Of a stretch of DNA of 64,000 bases, positions 41,075 to 52,470 are shown piece by piece. Made by a program: the position numbers and the translations under genes. Below the pieces are notes generated by a model. That model was not told where the DNA came from. It searched no databases and saw only the letters and a program-made list of their open reading frames with translations. Location of the stretch: contig NZ_CP018914.1 in the NCBI RefSeq assembly GCF_001951015.1, positions 890,001-954,000 on the forward strand. Direction: 5' to 3'. The stretch's first letter is position 1; every line of letters begins with the position of its first letter. Source of the stretch: Rickettsia rickettsii. Its GTDB lineage: Bacteria; Pseudomonadota; Alphaproteobacteria; Rickettsiales; Rickettsiaceae.

Positions 41075-41713
41075 TCAATTTATTTTTAGTATTTTCTGTA
41101 TATCCATTGCTATTTCTTGTTCATTTTTACTGCCATTAACTATATAAAAATTACCACTATTTTTATAATAATCTATTAACGGATATGTTTCTGTTTTATA
41201 TACTTCAATTCTTTTTTTTATTACTTCTTCATTATCGTCTTTTCTATAATCAAATGTACTTGAACCGCAAACATCACATACATTATCAGTTTTAGGCTGC
41301 AAGAAGTACCTATTATATATTTTACCGCAATTTTTACAACTATATCTTCCTAAAATTCTTTTAATTAATAATTCACCTGAAACATCAAAATATATTATTT
41401 TAATTTTTTCTTTAATAAATGATTCAAAAAATTGCGCTTGCTCTAAATTACGCGGATATCCATCTAATATGTAGCCGTTTTTATATTCAAAGGATAATAA
41501 AAAATTTTTGATTACTTGATTAACTATTTCATTAGGGATAAGCTCCCCTTGCCTAACATAATTATTAATTAACTCTGCTTCACTAGTTGATGTTTTAATA
41601 ATCGTTCTAAATATATCACCGATTGCTATATGTGGTAAATCAATTTTTTTAGCTATCTTTTTTCCTTGTGTGCCCTTTCCCGCTCCTGGAGGACCTAAAA
41701 AAATTACTATCAC
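41075..41713 (-). CDS. adk: Adenylate kinase with zinc-type lid
   Basis: Interconverts ATP, ADP and AMP. The P-loop is [11 protein letters not shown] at residue 7, followed by the AMP site and [10 protein letters not shown]. The lid carries [11 protein letters not shown] and CDVCGS, a four-cysteine zinc site found in Gram-positive and some alphaproteobacterial enzymes. 212 residues. It sits between secY and rpsM as in many bacteria. Rickettsia also imports host ATP, so this enzyme balances a mixed pool. Confidence 0.96.
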   Translation of the reverse strand: MIVIFLGPPGAGKGTQGKKIAKKIDLPHIAIGDIFRTIIKTSTSEAELINNYVRQGELIPNEIVNQVIKNFLLSFEYKNGYILDGYPRNLEQAQFFESFIKEKIKIIYFDVSGELLIKRILGRYSCKNCGKIYNRYFLQPKTDNVCDVCGSSTFDYRKDDNEEVIKKRIEVYKTETYPLIDYYKNSGNFYIVNGSKNEQEIAMDIQKILKIN

Positions 41714-41728
41714 TATTTAAACTCATTT

Positions 41729-43030
41729 TTAATTTTTTAATTTTATTTTCTTCATTAAACCTTCATACTTACTACTAAATAAGTAAGTTTGAATCTGAGT
41801 CATAGTATCAAGTACCACATTCACTACAATTAAAAAACTCGTACCTCCTAAAGAAAGAGAGATTACATATTTATTCATTAATAGCTCCGGAATTACACAT
41901 ATTACACTTAAATATATCCCACCTATAACCGTAAGCCTTGTAAGTATATAATCAAAATAATCAGACGTATTTTTTCCTGGTCTTTTACCTGGAATATAAG
42001 CACCGTATTTTCTTAAATTATTAGCAGTTTCTTCAGAATTAAATACTATTGCAGTATAAAAAAAACTAAAAAACATAATTAATGCTACATATAATAAAAT
42101 ATATACAGGTTTTCCATGCCCTAAGTAATAAGTAAGCATGCCCATAGTTTCTGAATTACTATTAGAAAAATTAGCAAGCGTAGCAGGAAATAGTAAAATT
42201 GAACTAGCAAATATTGGAGGTATTACACCAGCAGTATTTAACTTGAGAGGCATATGGGTTGCTTCGCCTCCATAAATTTTATTTCCTACTTGTCTTTTAG
42301 GATACTGCACCAATAATTTTCTTTGGGCTCTTTCAAAAAATATAATTATAGCTATTAATACAACTACTCCAATACAAACAGCTATCGCTATTAAAGGCGA
42401 TAATGCTCCTTTTCTTGATAATTCAAACATACTAATAATAGCACTAGGTACTCCTGAAATTATACCTATAAATATAATTAAAGACGTACCATTACCTATT
42501 CCGCGCTGTGTAATTTGTTCTCCTAACCACATTAATAGCATCGTGCCTACAACTAAAGTAATTACGGTTGTAACTCTAAAGAAAAAACCTGCTAAGATTA
42601 CTACAGGACCAGTATTTGTTACAATCGACTCTAAACTTATAGCAACTCCATAAGCCTGAAAAGAAGCAAGTAGAACCGTTAAATATCTCGATAGCTGATT
42701 TACTTTTCTTTTGCCGACTTCCCCTTCTTTTTTTAAATTTTCCAAAGGTTTATATGCAACTGACATTAATTGGATAATAATTGAGGCAGTAATATACGGC
42801 ATAATTGCTAAAGCAAAAATGGACATTCTACCTAGCGATCCTCCGGATAGCATATTAAACATTCCGAGTATTCCGGATTGATTCTTTGCAGCCACACTAC
42901 TTAAAGCAATTGAATCTATACCAGGTATAGGTATAAAAGACCCAAATCTACATACTATAAGAATGAGCATAGTAAAAACAATGCGACTAACTAAATCATT
43001 ACCGGATTTTTTAGAAAAATTCTGCCCCAT
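41729..43030 (-). CDS. secY: Protein translocase subunit SecY
   Basis: Channel of the Sec translocon, ten membrane helices over 433 residues. Visible family stretches: [12 protein letters not shown], the plug region [33 protein letters not shown] and [14 protein letters not shown]. In the spc operon between rplO and adk, the standard position. Confidence 0.97.
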   Translation of the reverse strand: MGQNFSKKSGNDLVSRIVFTMLILIVCRFGSFIPIPGIDSIALSSVAAKNQSGILGMFNMLSGGSLGRMSIFALAIMPYITASIIIQLMSVAYKPLENLKKEGEVGKRKVNQLSRYLTVLLASFQAYGVAISLESIVTNTGPVVILAGFFFRVTTVITLVVGTMLLMWLGEQITQRGIGNGTSLIIFIGIISGVPSAIISMFELSRKGALSPLIAIAVCIGVVVLIAIIIFFERAQRKLLVQYPKRQVGNKIYGGEATHMPLKLNTAGVIPPIFASSILLFPATLANFSNSNSETMGMLTYYLGHGKPVYILLYVALIMFFSFFYTAIVFNSEETANNLRKYGAYIPGKRPGKNTSDYFDYILTRLTVIGGIYLSVICVIPELLMNKYVISLSLGGTSFLIVVNVVLDTMTQIQTYLFSSKYEGLMKKIKLKN

Positions 43031-43033
43031 ATA

Positions 43034-43495
43034 CTATAATAATTTTCCACCTGCTTTCTCGATTAAATCCTTAGCTTTAGCAGAATAAGCATCTAATTTT
43101 AATGATAGAGGAGCAGCGAAATCATCACTACAAATAGATAATAATTTCACTAATTTCTTATTATTTTTATTATTAACTACTCTGGCTTCTACCAATTTTT
43201 CTTTCGTAATATTATCATCAGCACTTAAACGCCCATCGGCTAATGCTTCTTCAATATTATAAATATTTATTATATTGTATTTTTTAGTTGAAATACAATT
43301 AAACCCTCTTTTAGGTAGTCTTTTGATCATAGGTGTTTGACCACCTTCAAAACCTTTTATTGCAACGCCGGATCTAGATTTTTGACCTTTAATTCCTCTA
43401 CCGCCGGTTTTTCCTTTACCACTACCAATACCGCGTGCTATTCTTTTCTTATTTTTTTTAGCACCTATATTATTATATAATTCATTTAATTTCAT
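43034..43495 (-). CDS. rplO: 50S ribosomal protein L15
   Basis: 153 residues with the glycine-rich start [20 protein letters not shown] and [20 protein letters not shown], typical of L15. It ends three bases before secY begins, so the two are tightly linked. Confidence 0.96.
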   Translation of the reverse strand: MKLNELYNNIGAKKNKKRIARGIGSGKGKTGGRGIKGQKSRSGVAIKGFEGGQTPMIKRLPKRGFNCISTKKYNIINIYNIEEALADGRLSADDNITKEKLVEARVVNNKNNKKLVKLLSICSDDFAAPLSLKLDAYSAKAKDLIEKAGGKLL

Positions 43496-43508
43496 TTAAA
43501 AACTCTAA

Positions 43509-43700
43509 TTACATATTTTCTATTTTTAACAAATGCTTTACTTTTTTAACCATCCCTTTGATTGAATTAGTATTTGCAAGAATAACGCTCTTATTAATTT
43601 TGTTTAAACCAAGCCCAACTAATATCAACCTTTGATCATACTTACGACCTATAGCACTGTGAACTTGAGTAATTTTTATATTATTGATCTTATTATTCAT
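43509..43700 (-). CDS. rpmD: 50S ribosomal protein L30
   Basis: 63 residues, [20 protein letters not shown] and [20 protein letters not shown], matching the small L30 form. Between rpsE and rplO as usual. Confidence 0.93.
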
Positions 43701-43723
43701 AACTTCACCTTACTTATGCAACA

Positions 43724-44254
43724 TTATTCATTAACTTGAATGTCAGCAGATTTTACAGATATTTCATTTACTTTTTTATCTCTTCTCATAGCAATAGATT
43801 TTGGTGATGCAAGTTTATTTAATGCATCAAATGTTGCAGAAATCATTGCGTAAACATTCGTTGAACCTATTGATTTAGCAACAACATCATGAATGCCTAA
43901 AGAGTCAAAAATTGCTCTCATAGATCCTCCGGCTATAACGCCTGTACCTGCTTTAGCTCTTCTTAAAATCACTTTAGCAGCTCCACTTTTACCGACAACG
44001 TCATGGTGAATAGTCCTATTTTGATATAACGGTACTTTCATCATTCTCTTTTTAGCGGCTTGTTTTGCCTTTCCTCGAGCTTCATTTACTTCTTTAGCTT
44101 TTCCGTGTCCCGCTCCGACTCTGCCAGCTTTATCACCGACCACTACATAAGCAGAAAAAGCAAAGCTTCTACCGCCTTTTACTACTTTTGTAACTCTATT
44201 TACATCAACTAAAACTTCACTTAAAGTCTCGTCATTTTTTTTAACTTTAGACAT
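43724..44254 (-). CDS. rpsE: 30S ribosomal protein S5
   Basis: 176 residues. The double-stranded-RNA-binding-like N domain has [20 protein letters not shown] and [15 protein letters not shown]; the C domain has [21 protein letters not shown]5 lies at the mRNA entrance and affects accuracy. Confidence 0.97.
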   Translation of the reverse strand: MSKVKKNDETLSEVLVDVNRVTKVVKGGRSFAFSAYVVVGDKAGRVGAGHGKAKEVNEARGKAKQAAKKRMMKVPLYQNRTIHHDVVGKSGAAKVILRRAKAGTGVIAGGSMRAIFDSLGIHDVVAKSIGSTNVYAMISATFDALNKLASPKSIAMRRDKKVNEISVKSADIQVNE

Positions 44255-44271
44255 TACTACAACCTTATAAC

Positions 44272-44619
44272 CTAAAATTTTATTTTCTCTCTAGCTGCAT
44301 CAGCTAGCGCTTTTACAACACCGTGATACTTATATCCGCCTCTATCAAACACTACGTCTTTTATCCCTGCAGCATAAGCTTTTTTTGCTATTTCTTCGCC
44401 TACTTTGATAGCATGTTCAATATTACAATGAGATTTTTTTCTTTTCTCATCTAAAGTTGAAGCAGCAGCAATCGTTATAGACTTAGAATCATCAATAATT
44501 TGTGCATATATATGTCTACCTGACTTAAATATTGATAATCTAACTCTATTAGATGTTTTAGATATTTTATGTCTTATTCTACTTCTTCTTTTTTCAAATT
44601 TTAGCTTAGCACTACGCAT
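44272..44619 (-). CDS. rplR: 50S ribosomal protein L18
   Basis: 115 residues: basic N-terminus [20 protein letters not shown], then [19 protein letters not shown] and [20 protein letters not shown], the 5S rRNA-binding L18 pattern. Confidence 0.97.
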   Translation of the reverse strand: MRSAKLKFEKRRSRIRHKISKTSNRVRLSIFKSGRHIYAQIIDDSKSITIAAASTLDEKRKKSHCNIEHAIKVGEEIAKKAYAAGIKDVVFDRGGYKYHGVVKALADAAREKIKF

Positions 44620-44634
44620 ATTTAACTCTTAAAT

Positions 44635-45168
44635 TTAATTTTTCTTACCTTCTTTACGCGGTATAAATTGATTTTCAAATTTAATTCCTTTTCCTTTATA
44701 AGGCTCAGGTGGTCTCTGTTTTATAATAATTGAAGCAAATTGTCCTAATTTTTCTTTATCTGTTCCCTCAAGAATAATAATATTTTGCTTAGGCATCTCT
44801 ATTTTAATATCTGAAGGTATTTCAATTTTTGTATTATGGCTTTTAGCAAGCATTAAATTTAAATATTTACCTTTTACCATCGCCCTGTAACCGACTCCGT
44901 TAATTTCGAGTTTAAGCTTAAAACCTTCTTTAACGCCGGTAACCATATTTGATATTATGCTTCTTGCAGTCCCCCACATAGCACGTGCATTTTTCTTTGC
45001 GGCTAAAGGTTTTACTAAAAGCTTATTTTCTGCCAATGAAATTGCTATATTACCTTTAAAAGTTTTTGATAATTCGCCTTTAGGTCCGGATATTTTTACT
45101 TCTAAATCATTTAAACCAATTTTTACACCTTCAGGTATAGTAATTGGCAATTTTCCAACACGTGACAT
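44635..45168 (-). CDS. rplF: 50S ribosomal protein L6
   Basis: 177 residues with two repeated L6 domains: [16 protein letters not shown] at the start and the C-terminal [20 protein letters not shown]6 lies near the sarcin-ricin loop. Confidence 0.97.
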
Positions 45169-45176
45169 TTTTTACC

Positions 45177-45575
45177 TTAAAATACTTTACAAATTACTTC
45201 GCCGCCGACATTTTTAATATGAGCTTCTCTATCAGACATAACACCGTAAGGAGTAGAAAGAATATATATACCCATATTATTATAATATCCTTTCAAATCT
45301 TTAATAGCAGAATATACTCTTTTTCCAGGCTTTGATACTCTATGAATTTCGCATATAGAAGCATCGCCATTAACAGAGTATTTTAAAGCTACCTCAGTAT
45401 AACTAATATTATTTTTTTGAGTAGTTATATAATCTTTTATATAACCTTCTTTTTGCAACACATCTAAAATTGAAGTTTTAATTTTAGAACTAGGAAAAGA
45501 AACATTTATCAATTTGCTTTTATAAGCATTTCTAATTCTAGTTAACATATCTGCTACATTATCCGTCATTGACAT
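45177..45575 (-). CDS. rpsH: 30S ribosomal protein S8
   Basis: 132 residues: [20 protein letters not shown] at the start and the family end [20 protein letters not shown]. In E. coli S8 represses the spc operon by binding its mRNA; whether that holds here is unknown. Confidence 0.97.
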   Translation of the reverse strand: MSMTDNVADMLTRIRNAYKSKLINVSFPSSKIKTSILDVLQKEGYIKDYITTQKNNISYTEVALKYSVNGDASICEIHRVSKPGKRVYSAIKDLKGYYNNMGIYILSTPYGVMSDREAHIKNVGGEVICKVF

Positions 45576-45594
45576 ATGATTTACCTATCGACTT

Positions 45595-45900
45595 TTACCA
45601 ACTTGACTTAACTACACCGGGAACTAAGCCTCTGCCTATTAATTCTCTAAGCTTATTCCTCGATATACCAAACTTTCTTGTAACACCTCTTGGTCTACCT
45701 GTAAGCTCACATCTATTTCTTATTCTAGTAGATGATGAATTTCTAGGTAATTGTGCAAGTGACATTACCAAAGAAAAACGCTCTTCTAATGAAATATTTT
45801 TATCATAAATTTTACTTTTTAGTGCTAAACGTTTATTATGTAAACTTTGTGATTTTTTTTTCCTACTTTCGTTCTTTTTTATAGAACTTACTTTTGCCAT
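45595..45900 (-). CDS. rpsN: 30S ribosomal protein S14 (zinc-free form)
   Basis: 101 residues ending [20 protein letters not shown] and [11 protein letters not shown]. It lacks the CxxC pairs of the short zinc-binding S14, so it is the long zinc-independent form. Confidence 0.97.
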   Translation of the reverse strand: MAKVSSIKKNESRKKKSQSLHNKRLALKSKIYDKNISLEERFSLVMSLAQLPRNSSSTRIRNRCELTGRPRGVTRKFGISRNKLRELIGRGLVPGVVKSSW

Positions 45901-45917
45901 TATATATATCCTAAAAA

Positions 45918-46457
45918 TTAATTATAAAAAGGTAAATTAAACCCTGATAACAAAAATTTACTTTCTTGATCTGTTTTAGCAGATGTAACGATTGTAATAT
46001 CCATACCTCTTATTGTATCGATTTTATCGTAATTAATTTCAGGAAAAACGATCTGCTCTTTTAACCCAAAAGTAAAATTCCCTTTACCATCAAAACTTTT
46101 ATAAGAAAAACCGCGAAATTCCTTAACACGGGGTAATGCAACAATTACTAACCTCTCTAAAAAATCATACATTCTATCTTTACGTAATGTAACCTTGCAA
46201 CCTATTTTCATATTTTCGCGTAACTTAAAAGTTGCAATAGATTTTCTTGCTAACGTTACAACCGGCTTCTGACCGGAAATCAAAGTAAGATCATTTACTG
46301 CATTATTAATTACTTTGGAATTGGCTGTTGCTTCCCCTACTCCCATATTTATAACAATTTTCTTAATTTGCGGTATTTCGTGTTTATTTTTATAAGAAAA
46401 TTTTTTTTGTAAGTTTTCAATAATTTTTTGCTGATATAATTCTTTAAATCTTAACAT
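45918..46457 (-). CDS. rplE: 50S ribosomal protein L5
   Basis: 179 residues with [40 protein letters not shown] and [20 protein letters not shown]. It binds 5S rRNA with L18. Its ATG shares one base with the rplX stop (TAATG), giving translational coupling. Confidence 0.97.
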   Translation of the reverse strand: MLRFKELYQQKIIENLQKKFSYKNKHEIPQIKKIVINMGVGEATANSKVINNAVNDLTLISGQKPVVTLARKSIATFKLRENMKIGCKVTLRKDRMYDFLERLVIVALPRVKEFRGFSYKSFDGKGNFTFGLKEQIVFPEINYDKIDTIRGMDITIVTSAKTDQESKFLLSGFNLPFYN

Positions 46458-46786
46458 TATTTACCTTCCTTACCAATAATTTCCCCTGATTTCTTTGCTA
46501 CTCTAACCTTAGAACCGTCTTCTAAGAATTTAAAAGCTACCTTGGTAGGGTTACCGGTTTTTGGATCGATGTGTGCAATATTTGAGATATGTATAGGTAA
46601 TTCTTTAGTTATTATCCCGCCTTCACTCATTTGATTAGGTTTAGTATGCTTTTTTACTACATTTACTCCAGAAACAATTACTTTACTGTCCTCCGGGAAA
46701 ACTTTTAATATTTTACCTTTTTTTCCTTTGTGCTTTCCGGTAATAACAACAACTTCATCACCTTTTTTTACTTTTAATTTAATCAT
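46457..46786 (-). CDS. rplX: 50S ribosomal protein L24
   Basis: 109 residues beginning with a KOW motif: [20 protein letters not shown], followed by [21 protein letters not shown]24 starts 50S assembly. Directly adjacent to rplN. Confidence 0.97.
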   Translation of the reverse strand: MIKLKVKKGDEVVVITGKHKGKKGKILKVFPEDSKVIVSGVNVVKKHTKPNQMSEGGIITKELPIHISNIAHIDPKTGNPTKVAFKFLEDGSKVRVAKKSGEIIGKEGK

Positions 46787-47155
46787 TTATAACACTTCCT
46801 CTGCAAGCGACATTATTCTAACATATTTTTTCGCTCTAAGTTCTCTTGTAACAGGACCAAAAACTCTAGTACCGATAGGTTCATCTTGTTTATTCAAAAG
46901 CACTAATGCGTTTTGATCAAATTTTATTGTACTACCATCAGGTCTTACTACTCCAGTCTTGGTACGAACAATCAGGCCTTTATAAACATCACCCTTTTTA
47001 ACCTTACCGCCGGGTATAGCGTCTTTAACAGATACAACTATAACATCACCCAGCTTTGCCACCATATGGTGAGAGCCACCTAAAACTTTAATACACATAA
47101 CTTTTTTAGCACCGGAATTATCTGCAACTTCCAAGATGCTCTGCATTTGAATCAT
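46787..47155 (-). CDS. rplN: 50S ribosomal protein L14
   Basis: 122 residues, starting [20 protein letters not shown] and containing [20 protein letters not shown], highly conserved L14 text. Part of bridge B8 to the 30S subunit. A 74-bp gap to rpsQ is longer than most spacings in this cluster and shows no clear hairpin. Confidence 0.97.
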   Translation of the reverse strand: MIQMQSILEVADNSGAKKVMCIKVLGGSHHMVAKLGDVIVVSVKDAIPGGKVKKGDVYKGLIVRTKTGVVRPDGSTIKFDQNALVLLNKQDEPIGTRVFGPVTRELRAKKYVRIMSLAEEVL

Positions 47156-47229
47156 AAACTACTTCCAATTTTTTATACACGAGAAATAAAATAAACAATC
47201 TACCTTATAAAGTCAAAGATTAAAAAACT

Positions 47230-47463
47230 TTATTCCCCATTTACCACTACCCATGTTTTGGTTTTTGAGATAGGCCGACTTTCAATTATACTAACTTTAT
47301 CTCCTTCTTGATATTTATTTTCTGAATCATGAGCAGCATATTTTTTAGATACTTTCACAAATTTTTTATAAATAGGATGCTTAAACTTTCTTTCTACTTT
47401 TACTGTAACCGTCTTATCAGCTTTTGAACTTATAACCACACCTTGTAACAATCTTTTCGGCAT
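47230..47463 (-). CDS. rpsQ: 30S ribosomal protein S17
   Basis: 77 residues from [28 protein letters not shown] and [15 protein letters not shown]. This ATG is taken rather than one five codons upstream, which would overlap rpmC; the chosen start follows the rpmC stop by one base. Confidence 0.96.
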   Translation of the reverse strand: MPKRLLQGVVISSKADKTVTVKVERKFKHPIYKKFVKVSKKYAAHDSENKYQEGDKVSIIESRPISKTKTWVVVNGE

Positions 47464-47464
47464 T

Positions 47465-47680
47465 TTAATATTCCTCACTATTAGCTCTTTTTGTTAATTC
47501 AGTTTTAATACGTGCTATAGACTTTTTGACTAACGAAAACCTACTAGTATTTTTTAAATCACCTAAAGCTTGTTGAAATCTTAAATTAAACAATTCTTTT
47601 TTTAAAAGATTAAGGTTTTTATAAAGCTCTTCTATTGTTTCAGTAGATAACTTACTTCTTAATAATTTTAAATCATTCAT
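47465..47680 (-). CDS. rpmC: 50S ribosomal protein L29
   Basis: 71 residues, helical hairpin: [20 protein letters not shown] and [18 protein letters not shown]29 lies at the peptide exit where trigger factor docks. Its start overlaps the rplP end by eight bases. Confidence 0.95.
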   Translation of the reverse strand: MNDLKLLRSKLSTETIEELYKNLNLLKKELFNLRFQQALGDLKNTSRFSLVKKSIARIKTELTKRANSEEY

Positions 47681-48083
47681 AACGTCTCACTATCCTTGTT
47701 CTAACAGGTAATTTTGCACTTGCAAGCTCCAAAGCTCTAAGTGCAACATTTTCTTCTACCCCTTCAATTTCAAACATAATTCTTCCAGGCGAAACTCTAA
47801 CTGCAAAAAATTCAGGAGAACCTTTACCTTTACCCATTCTTACTTCGGCAGGCTTTTGAGAAACGGGAACATCCGGAAAAATGCGAATCCATAATCTTCC
47901 TTGCCTTTTCATACATCTAGTAGCAGCTTTTCTTCCTGCTTCTATTTGTCTTGCAGTAACACGCCAACCATCTATAGATTTTAGACCAAATGATCCAAAA
48001 GCAAGCGTCGTACCTGCTTTTGCTGTTGAAGCAACCCTACCCTTATGAGCTTTTCTAAATTTTTGTTTTTTCGGAGCTAACAT
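47673..48083 (-). CDS. rplP: 50S ribosomal protein L16
   Basis: 136 residues: [37 protein letters not shown] and [20 protein letters not shown], the L16 pattern. L16 positions the A-site tRNA. Confidence 0.97.
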   Translation of the reverse strand: MLAPKKQKFRKAHKGRVASTAKAGTTLAFGSFGLKSIDGWRVTARQIEAGRKAATRCMKRQGRLWIRIFPDVPVSQKPAEVRMGKGKGSPEFFAVRVSPGRIMFEIEGVEENVALRALELASAKLPVRTRIVRRYE

Positions 48084-48097
48084 TTTAATACTTAAAA

Positions 48098-48751
48098 TTA
48101 ATTATATCTTTTATTTTCTGTATATTCACCTTTATAAATCCACACTTTAACCCCTATAACTCCATAAGTAGTTATAGCCTCAGCTGTTGAATAATCAATA
48201 TCAGCTCTTAAAGTATGTAACGGCATTCTTCCTTCTATATACCATTCGGTTCTAGCAATTTCAGCACCTCCAAGTCGTCCTGAACAACTAACCCTGATAC
48301 CTTGTCCACCTTGTTTAAATGACGCCTGAATTGCTGTTTTCATGGCTTTTCTAAAAGAAACTCTTTTTTCAAGCTGTAGTGCTATAGTTTGAGCTACTAT
48401 AGCAGCATCTATATTAAATTTTCGAACTTCGTGAATATTTATATAAACTTCTTTTAAAGAAGTCATTTTCTCGATAGCTTTTTTTAGCTTATCAATTTCA
48501 CTACCGTTTCTACCGATAATGATATTTGGTTTTTTGGCATTAATATTAATTATAATACTTTTATTAGACGGGCGTTCAATTAAAACTCTACTAATTTGGG
48601 CTTGATTAAAACCCTTATTTATTAAATCCCTAATTTTTAAATCTTGTATAAAAAGAGTTTTATAATGTTTTTCTGCATATAATATGGAATCCCAACCTTT
48701 AATTAAAGTCGGTCCAACTCTAAAACCATGTGCACAAACTTTCTGCCCCAT
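48098..48751 (-). CDS. rpsC: 30S ribosomal protein S3
   Basis: 217 residues: [13 protein letters not shown], a KH-2 RNA-binding domain with [19 protein letters not shown], and the C-terminal [21 protein letters not shown]3 helps form the mRNA entry tunnel. Confidence 0.97.
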
Positions 48752-48752
48752 T

Positions 48753-49112
48753 TTAATTATCCTCTTTTTCTGTAACAGTTATATAAAGATTACTAAAAAA
48801 CTTATTTATTCTAGTTGCTCTTCCTTTTGCTCTTGGCATAACTCTTTTCATTACTAAAGCCTTACCTACAGTCGCTTTAGTAATAACCAATCTATCTATA
48901 TCTAGACCTAAATTATTTTCAGCATTTGCAACAGCAGATTGTAAACAATCTTTTACAACTTTTGCAATTCTTTTAGGAGAAAAAGTTAATTGTACCAATG
49001 CTTCAGATACTTTCATATTTCTAATAAAGGCTGCAACTAAATTGAGCTTCCTTGAACTTACTCTAATAGATTTAGCTTGTGCCGTAGCAAAATTTTTATT
49101 TTCCTGTACCAT
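48753..49112 (-). CDS. rplV: 50S ribosomal protein L22
   Basis: 119 residues with [20 protein letters not shown] and the tunnel loop [21 protein letters not shown]22 lines the exit tunnel at its constriction. One base separates it from rpsC. Confidence 0.97.
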
Positions 49113-49120
49113 ATAAATCT

Positions 49121-49399
49121 TTATTTTCTTTTGATTTTTTTATCTGCTCCATGACCGTGAAATGTTCTAGTAGGAGCAAACTCACCTAATTTTCTTCCAA
49201 CCATTTCTTCATTTACAGAAACCGGAATAAATTTATTTCCATTATGCACAGAAAAGGTAAACCCTACAAAAATAGGTAAAATCGTTGACCTTCTAGACCA
49301 AGTTTTAATCATTTCAGATTTACCTGATTCCATTAATTTTTGAACTTTCTTTATTAAATAACCGTCTACAAAAGGCCCTTTCCATATTGAACGTGCCAT
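49121..49399 (-). CDS. rpsS: 30S ribosomal protein S19
   Basis: 92 residues: [38 protein letters not shown] and [19 protein letters not shown]. Complete and typical; partner of S13 in the head. Confidence 0.97.
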
Positions 49400-49423
49400 A
49401 CTAATACCTAATTAATTTAAAAT

Positions 49424-50245
49424 CTATTTTCTTTTCTTTACGATAAATTTTGAAGTACGTTTATTTTTACGTGTCTTCTTACCCTTTGTTGGGAATCCCC
49501 AAGGAGTAACAGGATGGCGACCTCCTGAAGTTTTACCTTCACCACCGCCATGAGGGTGATCTACAGGATTCATTGCTACACCTCTAACATGCGGTCTCCA
49601 ACCTAACCATCTATTTCTACCGGCTTTGCCTAAATTAATATTTTTTTGATCCGGGTTAGATATACTACCTATAGTAGCTTTACAATCTAAAGGTACTAAC
49701 CTAAATTCACCTGATCTTAATTTAATCTGAGCATATCCTGAATCTTTACCCACTAGATCTACTGAAGTACCTGCAGACCTTGCAATTTGACCGCCCTTAC
49801 CGACTTTCATTTCAACATTATGTAAAGTAGTACCGATAGGAATGCATTTTAAAGGTAAACAATTTCCTATTTTTATATCAGCATCTTGACTTGATATTAC
49901 TCTATCACCTACAGATAATTTTTGTGGTGCTAGAATATAAGAATATTCCCCATCTTCATATTTTATTAAAGCAATAAAAGCAGTTCTATTAGGGTCATAC
50001 TCTATTCTTTCAACAATAGCAGAAACATCAATTTTATTTCTTTTAAAATCAATAATACGATATAATTTTTTGTGCCCTCCACCTCTGTGCCAAGAAGTAA
50101 TTCTACCTTGATTATTTCGTCCACCGGTTTTAGATATACCTTTGGTCAAAGATTTTAAAGGTCTGCCTTTCCATAAACTAGTTTTATCAACTTGAACTAA
50201 CTCTCTAAGAGAAGGAGTAATTGGATTAAAGTTTTTTAAAGCCAT
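49424..50245 (-). CDS. rplB: 50S ribosomal protein L2
   Basis: 273 residues: [20 protein letters not shown] in the N-terminal third and the peptidyl-transferase-proximal [20 protein letters not shown] with the critical histidine. Abuts rplW with no gap. Confidence 0.98.
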   Translation of the reverse strand: MALKNFNPITPSLRELVQVDKTSLWKGRPLKSLTKGISKTGGRNNQGRITSWHRGGGHKKLYRIIDFKRNKIDVSAIVERIEYDPNRTAFIALIKYEDGEYSYILAPQKLSVGDRVISSQDADIKIGNCLPLKCIPIGTTLHNVEMKVGKGGQIARSAGTSVDLVGKDSGYAQIKLRSGEFRLVPLDCKATIGSISNPDQKNINLGKAGRNRWLGWRPHVRGVAMNPVDHPHGGGEGKTSGGRHPVTPWGFPTKGKKTRKNKRTSKFIVKKRK

Positions 50246-50542
50246 TTATTTAATTCCTCCGGCAAAATCGATATTATGGTCTTTTTCTAATGTAACAATA
50301 GCTTTCTTTCTATTGATTTGAGTCCCTATAATTCCTTTAAATCTTTTCTTCTTACCTTTAACGTTTAAAATATTCACTTTTTTTACTTTTACTTTAAATA
50401 TTTCTTCTATAGCCTTTTTAAGGGTAAGTTTTTCAGCAAATTTATCTACATAAAAAGCGTATTTATTTTGTTCCGAAAGGGTTGTAGTTTTTTCTGTAAT
50501 AATAGGTTTTCTAATTAAATCGTAGTATTTATAAGCACTCAT
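50246..50542 (-). CDS. rplW: 50S ribosomal protein L23
   Basis: 98 residues: YDLIRKPIITEKTTTLSEQN and VKVKKVNILNVKGKKKRF. L23 at the exit tunnel is the dock for trigger factor and SRP. Its ATG overlaps the rplD stop by four bases. Confidence 0.96.
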   Translation of the reverse strand: MSAYKYYDLIRKPIITEKTTTLSEQNKYAFYVDKFAEKLTLKKAIEEIFKVKVKKVNILNVKGKKKRFKGIIGTQINRKKAIVTLEKDHNIDFAGGIK

Positions 50543-51162
50543 CTTAACCTCTCTTCTAAAACACTCACTGCTTCTTGTGATAATAGGACATATTCATGTC
50601 GTATTATATCATAAACATTGGCTCCTATTTGTGGAACAACCACAGTATTATAAATATTTTTTGCAGCTAAAGAAAAATTAATATCTACTTCATTTCCGTC
50701 TATTACAAAGAAACTTTTCCCTTGAAATTTGTTTAATATATTTACAAGAGCAGAAGTTTTAGGCTTATCTAGCTTTAAAGAATCTATTACTAATAATTTT
50801 CCTTCAGCGCATTTCTCGGATAAAGCATGAATTAAACCCAGTTTTCGTACTTTTTTAGGTAATTTCGTTGCATGACTACGTACTCTAGGTCCATGAGCTA
50901 CACCACCACCACGCATCTGTACCGATCTAAGGGAGCCTTGTCTTGCATTACCTGTACCTTTTTGCTTAAACGGTTTTTTTGTGGTTCCTAATACTTCTGA
51001 TACTGTTTTAGTTTTGTGGTTACCGGACATTGCCTTAGCTCTCTGCCAATCAATAACCTGCTTTATTATATCATCTCTGATAAATTCAACAGCAAATATA
51101 TCTTCATTTAAGCTAATCTCACCAACTTCTTCATTAGCAAGACTTAATATTTTAGTTTTCAT
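50539..51162 (-). CDS. rplD: 50S ribosomal protein L4
   Basis: 207 residues: the tunnel loop TKKPFKQKGTGNARQGSLRS and GGGVAHGPRVRSHATKLPKK are clear. In E. coli L4 represses the S10 operon by attenuation; no such leader could be recognised here. Confidence 0.97.
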   Translation of the reverse strand: MKTKILSLANEEVGEISLNEDIFAVEFIRDDIIKQVIDWQRAKAMSGNHKTKTVSEVLGTTKKPFKQKGTGNARQGSLRSVQMRGGGVAHGPRVRSHATKLPKKVRKLGLIHALSEKCAEGKLLVIDSLKLDKPKTSALVNILNKFQGKSFFVIDGNEVDINFSLAAKNIYNTVVVPQIGANVYDIIRHEYVLLSQEAVSVLEERLR

Positions 51163-51185
51163 CTTTATTTTAACCTTATACAGTC

Positions 51186-51206
51186 TTATATAAAACTTTT
51201 ATATAA
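51186..51206. other. Short perfect palindrome in the rplC-rplD gap
   Basis: TTATATAAAA and TTTTATATAA are exact inverted copies around one C. The rplC-rplD gap is 110 bp, by far the largest within the S10 cluster, so a processing site or internal promoter could lie here. The palindrome may also be chance in AT-rich DNA. Confidence 0.35.
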
Positions 51207-51272
51207 ATAATATTGCATGGCGTTTTGTTAATGTGATAATCTTTAACCTCAACAAACATGTCTAAATATCTA

Positions 51273-51920
51273 TTATACAGTTATTGAAATCTTTTTTATT
51301 GCATCTTTTACTGAAAGATACGAATTTTTGTGACCGGGTATACTACCCTGAATCATAATAAGCTTACGCTCTTTATCAACGGCAAATATTTTCAAATTTT
51401 GAATAGTAACTTGGTTACATCCCATATGACCGGCCATTTTTTTGCCTTTGAAAACCTTTCCTGGATCTTGTCTTTGTCCTGTAGAACCATGCGAACGATG
51501 GGATATCGAAACACCGTGAGAAGCTTCAAGACCTCTAAAATTATGTCTTTTCATACTACCGGCAAATCCTTTACCTATAGTAGTTGCCGTTATATCCACA
51601 AATTGTCCTGCCGTAAAATGGTCTACTTCTAAACTTGCTGCTATATCAATAAAATTCTCTTCAGAAATTCTAAATTCTTTTAATTTAGTTTTAGGAGATA
51701 TTTTAGCATTAGCAAAAACTTGTCTCATAGGTTTGGTTACTCTAGATATTTTTTTATCTTTTACACCTATAACCAAAGCATTATATCCATGTTTTTCTAG
51801 AGTTTTATGCCCTACTACTTGACAATCATCAACTTTTACCAATGTTAAAGAAATTCTCTCGCCTTTATCATTAAAAACACTAGTCATCCCAATTTTTTGA
51901 GCAATTATACCAGTTCTCAT
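51273..51920 (-). CDS. rplC: 50S ribosomal protein L3
   Basis: 215 residues: [40 protein letters not shown] and [20 protein letters not shown], with the conserved glutamine that is methylated by PrmB in many bacteria. Directly follows rpsJ. Confidence 0.97.
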
Positions 51921-52238
51921 TTATTCCCCACTCTCTAATTCAATCACTACATCAACACCTGCTGCTAAATCGACTTTACTTAAAGCATCGACAACCGCCG
52001 GATTCGGATCACCTATAACTAATAATCTTTTATGCTTTCTAATTTCAAATTGCTCTCTTGACTTCTTATGTACATGAGGAGACCTATTTACGGTAAATCT
52101 TCCAATTTTTTTAGGTAAAGGAATAGGACCATTAATTTTAGCAAACGTTCTTTTAACAGCACTAACTATCTCTTTTGTAGCTTGATCAAGACTACGATGA
52201 TCAAATGATTTTAAACGAATTTTGATTTTATTTTTCAT
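51921..52238 (-). CDS. rpsJ: 30S ribosomal protein S10
   Basis: 105 residues: [16 protein letters not shown]-type start ([20 protein letters not shown]), [20 protein letters not shown] and a conserved C-terminus. First gene of the S10 operon. Upstream, between it and tuf, lie an RPE1 copy and two hairpins, so its transcription signal must be inside or beyond inserted DNA. Confidence 0.97.
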
Positions 52239-52263
52239 TCAGTAAACCTAATATTTAAACAGC

Positions 52264-52285
52264 AAGATGTTTTTTTAGACATCTT
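52264..52285 (-). terminator. Small hairpin between RPE1 and rpsJ
   Basis: AAGATGT and ACATCTT pair around a loop that contains a T run on the plus strand (an A run on the minus strand). It overlaps the start of the RPE1 copy. Its role as terminator or leader hairpin for rpsJ is uncertain. Confidence 0.3.
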
Positions 52286-52289
52286 TCTA

Positions 52290-52415
52290 AACTGTACTTC
52301 TAGAGGTAATTTGTACGTCGATCCGGCACTCGAATCCTCACGTCCGTTATATACGCTGTGGTCCTGCATTCCGTACCTCCTTCAAATTCTTCTCTATAAG
52401 CCGGTTCGGAAAAAT
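52290..52415 (-). repeat. RPE1 copy between tuf and rpsJ
   Basis: On the minus strand the RPE1 landmarks appear in order: CCGGCTTATAGAGAAGAATT, GGAGGTACGGAATGCAGGAC, GTATATAACGGACGTGAGGA, GATCGACGTACAAATTACC, TCTAGAAGTACAG. It is almost full length and better preserved than the relic at 37845. It separates tuf from the S10 operon. Confidence 0.88.
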
Positions 52416-52434
52416 GTCTATTACACCTTAAAAT

Positions 52435-52470
52435 ATAAATACCTATTATTAAAAAATAATAGGTATTTAT
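52435..52470 (-). terminator. Terminator-like hairpin after tuf
   Basis: ATAAATACCTATTATT and AATAATAGGTATTTAT form a perfect 16-bp stem with a 4-nt loop, starting nine bases after the tuf stop and followed by ATTTT on the minus strand. It probably ends or attenuates the tRNA-tuf transcript. Confidence 0.65.
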
